From Propionibacteriaceae bacterium (GTDB lineage Bacteria; Actinomycetota; Actinomycetes; Propionibacteriales; Propionibacteriaceae): a stretch of DNA of 64,000 nt. Below, piece after piece: positions 18,601-25,653 of the stretch (position 1 is the stretch's first letter; each line of letters begins with the position of its first letter). Under the pieces are notes generated by a model. That model had not been told where the DNA came from, did no database searches, and saw only the letters and a program-made list of their open reading frames with translations. The position numbers were made by a program, and so were the translations under genes. The stretch covers positions 1 through 64,000 of the forward strand of contig WQZD01000008.1 of assembly GCA_009780915.1 (NCBI GenBank), given 5' to 3'.

Positions 18601-21600
18601 CGTTCAGGGCCACCGGCCCGGCGGTCGGCCCGTTCCACTGCACAGGCGCCAACACCGTCGGCACGAACATCTCGGCCAGCCCGTCAACGGTGACGGTTGA
18701 CGGATCATCGACCGTGACGGTGCTTGTGACCGACTTGTACTGCGACCCGCTGCCAGGCGTCACGGTCAGCCTGTCGACGTTGATCGGGCCGAACGCCACG
18801 TCGACCGGGGCCGCGTCCACCACGGCGACGCTGTCGAACACCAGCCCTGTGACCGGCCCGGACGGCAAGGTCACGGTGACGCTGACCGACACGGCGCCGC
18901 AGACGGTGACGGTGCGCGCCACGGTTCCCGTGACAGACCCCGCGAACCTCGGCTCGACGGCGCCGGCGGTGGTGCCAGGCACGAACACGCCCAAGACTGG
19001 CGCCGATGTCCTGTTCACGACCGGTGCGCCTGTGGCGGGGCCGTACGGCCCGTGCGCCAACGGCAAACCCGGCACTGGCCTGACGGCCAGCCCGGCGCTG
19101 GTGGCCATCCCCGGCTCGTCCGCCATCACGCAACTGGTCACCGACCAGTACTGCAACCCGGTGGCCAACGTGCCCGTCGCGCTGACGCAGCAGATCGGCC
19201 CGAACGCAGCCGCCAGCGCGCCCTCCTCGACCACGGCCACATTGGTGATGACAAGCGGCTCGATGACCGGGCCAGATGGCAAAGTGACCGCCACGCTGCG
19301 CGACACCGCCGCGCAGACCATCACCGTCACGTCCACCCTGACAGTGCCCGACCCGGGCAACCCAGGCTCGACCATGCAGCAATCCGGCGGGACGCCCGCC
19401 GACGTGGAGTTCGAGGCCGGCGTCCCGGCCGTCAGCGGGTTCTCCTGCGTGGCGCCGTACACCAATGGCTCGGGCATCTCCGATTCGCCGTCGCCCGTGA
19501 TCATTCCGAACACGTCGACCACGGAGGTGTTGATCACCGACGCCAACTGCGTGCCTCTGCCCGGCGTGCCGGTGACGCTCGATGTGACCGGTTCCGCCAC
19601 CATCAACGGGTCGACGGGCCCTGTCATCGTGACCACTGGTGACGGCACGAACGGGTCGACGCTCGGCGTCGCCACCGTCGTCATCGCAGACAGCGACCCA
19701 GAGACTGTGACCGTGTCCGCGACGACGCCGGTGCCGAATCCGGCGAATCCGAGCACGACCATCGCCGGCACAGTGCCCGGCACCAACGCGGCCAAGACGG
19801 GCGCAGACGTCAAGTTCGTCGCCGGCAGCCCGTCGGTCGGACCGTTCTCGTGCGCGTCATCAGACCTGACCGGCACGAACATCTCGGCGACGCCGTCGCT
19901 GGCTGCCGTCACCGGCGAGTCCGTCGCATCGATCCTGGTGACGGACGCCAACTGCCTGCCCATCCCAGGTGTCGCCGTGACCGTCGCGACGACGGGCGCC
20001 GCCCGGTTGAACGGGGTGGCTGGCACAGTGACAGCCACCACGGGTGACGGGCACAACGGCACAACCCTGGGCGTGGCCACGGTCGTGGTGACGGACACCA
20101 CTCCGCAGACGGTGACCGTCTCGGCCAAGATACCCGTGCCCGTCCCCTCCAATCCGAACGTCACGACGCAGACCACGGTCCCGGGGACCAACACCGCCGG
20201 CACAGGCGCGGACGTGACATTCGAAGCTGGCACACCATCGGTCGGCCCCTTCTCGTGCGTCTCGCCGTACACCACGGGATCTGGCATCTCTGACTCGCCG
20301 TCGCCGGTGATCATTCCGAACACGTCGACGACGGAAATCCTGGTGACGGACGCCAACTGCGTGCCGCTTCCTGGCCTCCCGGTGACGGTGAACGTGACGG
20401 GGTCCGCCACCCTCGACGGCAACCCGGTGACCGAGACCGTGATCACGGGCGACGGCAGGAACGGGACGACACTGGGAGTGGCCACCGTGGTGGTCGCCAA
20501 CGCGACCCCAGAGATCGTGACGGTGACAGCCACGACGCCTATTCCGGATCCTGCGAATCCCGGCTCGACCAAACCGGGCGTCGTGCCAGGCTCCAATGCC
20601 GCCGGGACCGGCGCCGATGTGACGTTCCAAGGCGGGGCGACATCGGTGGGGCCGTTCTCGTGCCAGTCTCCGTTCACAACCGGCACGAACATCTCGGCGT
20701 CACCGACGCCGCTGCCCGTGACGGCACAGTCGACGGCGACGATTCTGGTGACCGATGCCAACTGCGTGCCGATCCCTGGCGTCACGGTGACGGTCAGCGT
20801 CACCGGTTCGGCACAGCTCAACGGAGCTCAGGGCAGCACGACTGTCGTCACAGGCAACGGCAAGAACGGCACAACCATGGGTGTGGCGACCGTTCAGGTG
20901 GCTGACACCACCGCTCAAACGGTGACGGTGTCGGCCACAGTGCCCGTCGCGAGCGCGACCAACCCCGGTGTGACGACACCTCAGACGGTGCCCGGCACCA
21001 ACGCGGCCCAGACGGGCGCGGACGTGACGTTCCAGGCGGGCGCTCCCGTGGTCGGACCCGTCGTGTGCCCGGCTGGGTCTGGACTCACCGGCACCAACCT
21101 GTCCGCCACGTCGCCTGTCGGCCTGACCAGCCAGTCGACCATCACGGCGCTGATCACTGACCAGTACTGCAACCCGGTGCCCGGCGTCGCCGTGACGCTG
21201 ACCAAGAGCAGCACCACCGCCACGTTCGGGTCGATCAGCGGCACGCCGTCCGGCACGACCGGATCTGACGGCATCGTGACGGCGACGCTGGCGAACACGG
21301 TGGCGCAGGCCGTGTACGTGACCGCGACCATCCCTGTGGCTGGCAGCCCGCAGGGTATCAACGGCTCGGTGGCGACGGTGGTGTTCCAGACCGCGCCAAG
21401 CCCACGCATCACGTCTCCCACAAGCACGAACACGCCCACCAACAACGCCACGCCCACGATTTCTGGCGACAAGGGCGAGCCCGGGCAGACCGTCACGGTG
21501 ACAAACACCGTTGGCGGCGCGAGCAAGGTGGTATGCACAGCCACCGTCAACCCAGATGGCACGTGGAGTTGTGTCGCGAGCAGCGCGTTGCCCGAGGGCA

Positions 21601-24600
21601 CGAACACGCTGACGGCGACGCAGACAAATGCTGACGGCACGTCAGTGCCGTCGGCGCCGGTCACCGTCGTGGTCGACACCTTGGCGCCGGGCGCGCCCGT
21701 CATCACGGAGCCGACCAACACCGACGCGCCGACGAGCAACAAGACACCAGTGGTGGCCGGAACGGCGGACCCGAGCGAAGTCGGCGGCACGGTCACGGTG
21801 AAGGACACCACGACGGGCCAGATCGTGTGCACAGCCACGATCCTGGCGCAGGGGGCCTGGTCCTGCACGCCGACGGCTCCACTCGCCGACGGCACCCATA
21901 CGATCACGGCCACCGAGACCGACAGAGCCGGCAACGTCGGGGCGGCGTCCGCCCCCGTGACGTTCACCGTGGACTCCGCGGCGCCACCCGCCCCGCGCAT
22001 CACATCGCCGACCAGCAGGTCGCGAGCCACCAACGTCAACACGCCGACGATCCGTGGCGACAAGGGCAAGCCCGGCGCCGCCGTCACCGTCACCAACTCT
22101 GAGGGTGGCAACCAGACGACGGTGTGCACGACGACGGTGAAGCCAGACGGCACGTGGAGTTGCGCGCCAAGCGCGGCTCTGCCGGACGGCGTGAACACAC
22201 TGACCGCCACCCAGACCGATCCGGCGACCGGCGAGTCCGGCCCGTCCAACCCGGTGTTGGTCGTGGTCGACACCCAGCCACCGGCCGCGCCGACCATCAC
22301 GTCGCCGACCGATGGCTCGTCGAGCAACAACAAGGAGCCGACGGTCGTCGGCACGTCCGACCCGTCTGAGGCCGGTAGCACGGTGACCGTCAAGGACACG
22401 ACGACGGGCGAGACGCTGTGCACCGCGATCGTCCAACTCGACGGATCCTGGTCGTGCACGTCCAGCGTGCCACTGGGCGACGGCGATCATTCGATCGTGG
22501 CGATCGTGACAGACGCGGCAGGCAACACGGGGCCGGTGTCAGACCCGGTCGACATCACCATCGAACCGCCTGCTCCGGACGCCCCGGTGATCACCTCGCC
22601 GACGAACGCCGACTCGCCGATCAACGACAACTCGCCCACCATCGAGGGGAGCAATGGAGTGCCGGGCGAGACGGTCACGGTGACGGACACCATCGACGAG
22701 CAGATCGTCTGCACCGCCGATGTGGAGTCCGACGGCACCTGGTCGTGCACGCCTGACACCCCGCTGTCAGAAGGCACGCACCAGCTTGTGGCCACGCAGC
22801 CAGACCCGGAGACGGGTGTCGTCAGTGGCCCGTCCGCGCCCGTCACCATCGTCGTCGACACGACACCGCCACCGGCGCCGATCATCACGACGCCCGAGAG
22901 CGGCGACACGCCGATCAACGACGACACGCCCACCACGAGCGGCACGACCGACCTCGACGAGGCCGGCGGCACCGTCACAGTCGAGGACACGACGACGGGC
23001 GAGACGCTGTGCACCGCGGTGATCCAGCCTGACGGGTCGTGGTCCTGCACACCGACGACACCGCTGGACGACGGTTCCCACACGATCATCGCGACGGACA
23101 CGGACGAAGCCGGGAACACCGGCCCGGCGTCAGACCCGATCGTCATCGTCGTCGACACGACCCCACCGGCCGCGCCGACCATCACGTCGCCGACCAGCGG
23201 GGGCGCTCCGACACAAGACACCACGCCGACGATCGCGGGCACGTCAGACCCGGCCGAGGCCGGCGGGACGGTGACCGTCACCGAGACGACCACCGGCGCG
23301 ACAGTGTGCACCGCCGTGATCCAGTCCGACGGGTCGTGGTCGTGTACACCGTCAGCACCGCTGGGCGACGGCACCCACACGCTCGCCGCGACGGCGACGG
23401 ACGTGGCCGGCAACACCGGCCCGGCATCCACCCCCGTGACGATCCAGGTCGACACGACGCCACCGGCCGCTCCTGTCATCACCGGGCCAGCCACGGGCGC
23501 CACTGTCGTCGACGCACAACCTGTGTTCGTCGGTACGACTGACCCGACGGAGGTCGGCGGGCATGTCGCCGTGACCGATGACGCCACCGGCCAGGCGCTG
23601 TGCACCGCGCCGATCACGACCGGTGGGGCGTGGACGTGCACGTCCACCGTGCCCCTCGGCGACGGCGATCACGTGATCACCGCCACGGAGACGGACGCCG
23701 CCGGAAACGTCGGCGCCACGTCGGATCCACACCACTTCACCGTGGACACCAACGTCAGCCCTGCTGCGCCGCGTATCACGTCGCCCACCAATGGAGGGGT
23801 GCCGTCCAGCGACACGACGCCCACCATATCGGGCGATGGCGGCGAGCCGGGCGCGACGATCACGGTGGTGAACACGGTGGGAGGCGCGACGCAGACGGTG
23901 TGCACAGCCATCGTACGAAGCGACGGCACATGGTCGTGCGTGGCACAAAGCCCGCTGCCGGACGGCGTCAACACATTGACGGCGCTCGTGCCCGACCCGT
24001 CCACCGGGACGCCGATCTCGTCTGAGCCCGTGGAAGTCGTGATCAGCGCGACCCTGCCCGTGGCGCCGCATATCACCTCGCCCTCCGAGGATTCGTTCAT
24101 CAACACGAACGTGCCGACCATCGCCGGCACGGCGGATCCGAACGAGGTGGGCGCCACCGTCACAGTGATGGACACCATCACCGACCTGACGCTGTGCAGC
24201 ACGACAGTGCATGCCGACGGCGCCTGGTCGTGCACGCCCGAAGAGCCGTTGGGCGAAGGACCGCACACCATCACGGCGTACATCACCGACCTTGCCGGCA
24301 ATGAGAGTTCGTTCAGCGATCCGTATGACTTCACAGTGATCACGACGAAGCCGACCCCTCCGACGGTGGATCCGACCAACGGCGACCAGATATCCGGCAC
24401 GACTGATGAGGACACCACCGTCACGGTGACCGATGACGCCGGCGAGCCCGTGTCAGGGTGCGAGGGCATCGAGCCCACTGCGACAGGGCACTACAGCTGC
24501 ACGCCTGAGGCGCCGCTCGAGGCGGGGTCAGAGTTCACTGTGACTGCCACGGATCCGGCCGGCAACCAGTCGTCCACGACCGCTCAGGTGGGACAGGGCA

Positions 24601-24728
24601 CGACGCCCACACCCAGCAAGGCGCCAACCGGCGGCGTGGTCGATGGGTCTCCATCCACCTGGGCAGTCGGTGCGATGCTGCTGCTCGTCGCGGGATGTGC
24701 GATGCTGTGGCGCCGGCGAGAAGGATGA
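15672..24728 (+). CDS. Giant Ig-repeat surface protein (3018 aa)
   Basis: Start ATG 15672 with AAGGGG upstream. Signal peptide ends near VVQAA (residue about 54). Residues about 55-455 form a beta-rich head with AMNA/LARINP-type propeller features; about 460-550 is an SdrD-B/Cna-B-like domain (VVQGTVTDDASGEPLPGEKV). Residues 633-1905 are Big_1/invasin-type Ig repeats of about 135 residues, each with a GPFSC and a DANC cysteine. Residues 1909-2890 are about ten Bap-like Ig repeats of about 95-100 residues, each with CTA..DG.WSC. A stalk domain, a Thr/Pro linker, the motif PTGGVVDGS, a hydrophobic helix (AVGAMLLLVAGCAMLW) and the tail RRREG follow. There is no LPxTG. The protein is probably a wall- or membrane-anchored adhesin or biofilm protein. 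GC content is higher than in the preceding island. The downstream hairpin separates it from the convergent ABC genes. Confidence 0.8.
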   Translation: MSSGVHSSHPVPATEILRGGHRRKVASLIAVVALALGGGLIGQVASAPVVQAASGDSQTGNIWAQMNASGGNFTGWYQAQNYLTKPLPVNRDTLYTASYYYGVGSLPTNASGQVSSARITTYGQASYGGSATSTPPDATGAAAGGGLWTSSMAVDANSKGARSNAYAYLWGYTSDITNQVVTALRTSGVTNIPSTIKDGINTSNPTVAALYRVADNQTTSQYSIVPLPTFFGETYNNPSLFNYWSGGEVNQQTGEIMFGGGELTCLAYFPMMKFNPANGDYNFSGNMKPASSADNIFGTTMSSCGYYSSYVASDMALDANGNAYLIVSSTAAAPTFGVSANAGTYWLVRVTPGADDGSTPWTYELVTPLSNASGNSPRFTGYGIWGLAFYNGSLYAASASGMDLARINPMSGQVYNVPGNSGYTSFSLANVTTTQNLLPPFLTTTPIATPYDFASGQTAFVVQGTVTDDASGEPLPGEKVAIYMEDPNNGGAWTFEGYRITNTEGHYSFLVAGNGQYVVRLVNPTVNGIAAWQTSASVNGVTNIVTAQCQAGGVNGAGGVIASTSGTTSGACDGAQTVGYTDPAMPANLLTAAGSDTSTQPSAMAMYATVDISTDDEVATADFGVTAIPDPTKSTLTLSAASAQVGANITATARIVDSNNTPLAGITVTFTSASGDTTITGANGGSTCTTGADGTCTATVTSSKAGAYTAEVHATVQVGSSAVDIKNSPADVAFTVGPPVAGPYGPCSDGRQGTGVYATPTTVQVGGVSTVTGLVTDAQCDPVSGAQVTLTFVSGGANTLTIAATDGTSTATPTTLTGVTGADGTIKGTVSSPADDTVAITGAFTNTTPAASGGMGSASVTFEAGSFSGSESTLTVSPVVDTGDPSTWVDVGGSYTATLYATDSVGTPIDNLNVSQIAFTPSDPSVQVSSPVVNAGGGTYTVTLTGTKAGGSYTVSVADKGVAVVDSGGATVAAPIPFRATGPAVGPFHCTGANTVGTNISASPSTVTVDGSSTVTVLVTDLYCDPLPGVTVSLSTLIGPNATSTGAASTTATLSNTSPVTGPDGKVTVTLTDTAPQTVTVRATVPVTDPANLGSTAPAVVPGTNTPKTGADVLFTTGAPVAGPYGPCANGKPGTGLTASPALVAIPGSSAITQLVTDQYCNPVANVPVALTQQIGPNAAASAPSSTTATLVMTSGSMTGPDGKVTATLRDTAAQTITVTSTLTVPDPGNPGSTMQQSGGTPADVEFEAGVPAVSGFSCVAPYTNGSGISDSPSPVIIPNTSTTEVLITDANCVPLPGVPVTLDVTGSATINGSTGPVIVTTGDGTNGSTLGVATVVIADSDPETVTVSATTPVPNPANPSTTIAGTVPGTNAAKTGADVKFVAGSPSVGPFSCASSDLTGTNISATPSLAAVTGESVASILVTDANCLPIPGVAVTVATTGAARLNGVAGTVTATTGDGHNGTTLGVATVVVTDTTPQTVTVSAKIPVPVPSNPNVTTQTTVPGTNTAGTGADVTFEAGTPSVGPFSCVSPYTTGSGISDSPSPVIIPNTSTTEILVTDANCVPLPGLPVTVNVTGSATLDGNPVTETVITGDGRNGTTLGVATVVVANATPEIVTVTATTPIPDPANPGSTKPGVVPGSNAAGTGADVTFQGGATSVGPFSCQSPFTTGTNISASPTPLPVTAQSTATILVTDANCVPIPGVTVTVSVTGSAQLNGAQGSTTVVTGNGKNGTTMGVATVQVADTTAQTVTVSATVPVASATNPGVTTPQTVPGTNAAQTGADVTFQAGAPVVGPVVCPAGSGLTGTNLSATSPVGLTSQSTITALITDQYCNPVPGVAVTLTKSSTTATFGSISGTPSGTTGSDGIVTATLANTVAQAVYVTATIPVAGSPQGINGSVATVVFQTAPSPRITSPTSTNTPTNNATPTISGDKGEPGQTVTVTNTVGGASKVVCTATVNPDGTWSCVASSALPEGTNTLTATQTNADGTSVPSAPVTVVVDTLAPGAPVITEPTNTDAPTSNKTPVVAGTADPSEVGGTVTVKDTTTGQIVCTATILAQGAWSCTPTAPLADGTHTITATETDRAGNVGAASAPVTFTVDSAAPPAPRITSPTSRSRATNVNTPTIRGDKGKPGAAVTVTNSEGGNQTTVCTTTVKPDGTWSCAPSAALPDGVNTLTATQTDPATGESGPSNPVLVVVDTQPPAAPTITSPTDGSSSNNKEPTVVGTSDPSEAGSTVTVKDTTTGETLCTAIVQLDGSWSCTSSVPLGDGDHSIVAIVTDAAGNTGPVSDPVDITIEPPAPDAPVITSPTNADSPINDNSPTIEGSNGVPGETVTVTDTIDEQIVCTADVESDGTWSCTPDTPLSEGTHQLVATQPDPETGVVSGPSAPVTIVVDTTPPPAPIITTPESGDTPINDDTPTTSGTTDLDEAGGTVTVEDTTTGETLCTAVIQPDGSWSCTPTTPLDDGSHTIIATDTDEAGNTGPASDPIVIVVDTTPPAAPTITSPTSGGAPTQDTTPTIAGTSDPAEAGGTVTVTETTTGATVCTAVIQSDGSWSCTPSAPLGDGTHTLAATATDVAGNTGPASTPVTIQVDTTPPAAPVITGPATGATVVDAQPVFVGTTDPTEVGGHVAVTDDATGQALCTAPITTGGAWTCTSTVPLGDGDHVITATETDAAGNVGATSDPHHFTVDTNVSPAAPRITSPTNGGVPSSDTTPTISGDGGEPGATITVVNTVGGATQTVCTAIVRSDGTWSCVAQSPLPDGVNTLTALVPDPSTGTPISSEPVEVVISATLPVAPHITSPSEDSFINTNVPTIAGTADPNEVGATVTVMDTITDLTLCSTTVHADGAWSCTPEEPLGEGPHTITAYITDLAGNESSFSDPYDFTVITTKPTPPTVDPTNGDQISGTTDEDTTVTVTDDAGEPVSGCEGIEPTATGHYSCTPEAPLEAGSEFTVTATDPAGNQSSTTAQVGQGTTPTPSKAPTGGVVDGSPSTWAVGAMLLLVAGCAMLWRRREG
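17884..21398 (+). repeat. Big_1-type Ig repeats, period about 405 bp
   Basis: Copies begin with a G-P-[FYV]-x-C-type motif near 17893, 18627, 19035, 19431, 19833, 20239, 20646 and 21051; successive starts after 18627 are about 396-408 bp apart. Two copies contain the near-identical block SDSPSPVIIPNTSTTE. They code for the central domains of the giant surface protein. Confidence 0.75.
21399..24340 (+). repeat. Bap-like Ig repeats, about 95-100 residues each, ten copies
   Basis: Each unit contains ITSPT, PTI.G, [ET].G.TVTV, [VL]CTA..DG.WSC, TATETD.AGN and a closing VDT.PPAAP. The cysteine pair is present in all ten units. The units differ at many positions, so they are old duplications apart from a few closely similar neighbours. 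Confidence 0.75.
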
Positions 24729-24741
24729 TGTCGAGCGCCAC

Positions 24742-24778
24742 GTGAGCGGTGGGTCGCCCCATGCGACCCGTCGCTCAC
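24742..24778. terminator. Bidirectional hairpin between the giant gene and the ABC operon
   Basis: A 16-nt inverted repeat (24742-24757 and 24763-24778, 14 of 16 paired, 5-nt loop) lies between the convergent stops at 24728 and 24775. It overlaps the stop of the permease gene. Confidence 0.55.
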
Positions 24779-25653
24779 CTGTCTGCGAGCACGCGGCCCA
24801 TGCGCCAGAACGCCAGGGCCATGGTGATCGCCGACCAGAGGAGCAGGACGATCACCACCACGACCGCGTACCAGGTGGTGGCGCCCCAGCGCACAACCGC
24901 CCCCAGGGCGTACGTGAGATCGAGGGACGCGCCTGGATCGAGCCGGTTCAGCGCCGGGATGAGCATGGGCTCGCGGATGACGGACGCGGCCTGGGCGAAG
25001 GGCAGGAGCCTGAGCAGGCCGAGCCCGTGCGTGAAGGACAATGAGAACGTCAGGAAGCCCGTGGCGACGCCCATGGCGAAGCAGTGGGCGCCGAAGATCC
25101 CCGGGGAGAAGACGAATGTGATGGCCAGCGCGTTGAGCGCGGTGAAGAAGACGGCCGCCAGGAGGATCCCCAGGATCACACGCAGCCACACGACGAAGGA
25201 CATCACCGGGTGCCCGGCCATGGCACCGCCGAGTTCGCCGAGGAGGACCACGAGGAAGCTGATGGCGAAGGACACCAGGACAGAGGTGAGCAAGTAGCCG
25301 CAGACCAGTTCCCACCAGGCCGTGCCCGAGACCCGGTGCACGTCGATACGGTCCTCGCGACGGTCGGCCAAGAAGACGATCAGGACGGCCGCGCTCGATG
25401 AGAACAGGGACAGGATCGCCACGGTGGAGCACGCCCACGCCGCTCCGAGCGCATGGACGTCCCCCATCCCCGCATCGGGGAGGATGCCGCTGATCACACC
25501 TGCCGCCTCGCCGCGGAAGAACATCGGGACGAGCACGGCCAGCACCAACGGAGACGCGACGGCGAACAGCAACGCGGTGGGGTTGCGGACGAAGACGTGG
25601 ATGTCACGTTTGAACAGGGCGAGGACTCTCCCGCCGGCGGTCATGAGGTTCAT
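24775..25653 (-). CDS. ABC-2-type transporter permease
   Basis: 292 aa with about six hydrophobic segments: 25-45, 60-90, 108-140, 150-175, 182-215 and 255-280. The fold and the conserved loop before the last helices fit an ABC-2 exporter subunit (drug, lipid or polymer export). Its start overlaps the end of the ATPase gene by ATGA (25650-25653), so translation is coupled and the two proteins form one transporter. Substrate unknown. Confidence 0.75.
   Translation of the reverse strand: MNLMTAGGRVLALFKRDIHVFVRNPTALLFAVASPLVLAVLVPMFFRGEAAGVISGILPDAGMGDVHALGAAWACSTVAILSLFSSSAAVLIVFLADRREDRIDVHRVSGTAWWELVCGYLLTSVLVSFAISFLVVLLGELGGAMAGHPVMSFVVWLRVILGILLAAVFFTALNALAITFVFSPGIFGAHCFAMGVATGFLTFSLSFTHGLGLLRLLPFAQAASVIREPMLIPALNRLDPGASLDLTYALGAVVRWGATTWYAVVVVIVLLLWSAITMALAFWRMGRVLADR

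Noticed and set aside
18527..20821. 764-aa open frame on the reverse strand inside the giant gene
   Set aside because: It lies wholly over the repeats of the forward gene, mirrors their period and has no start signal. It is a shadow of high-GC repeats.
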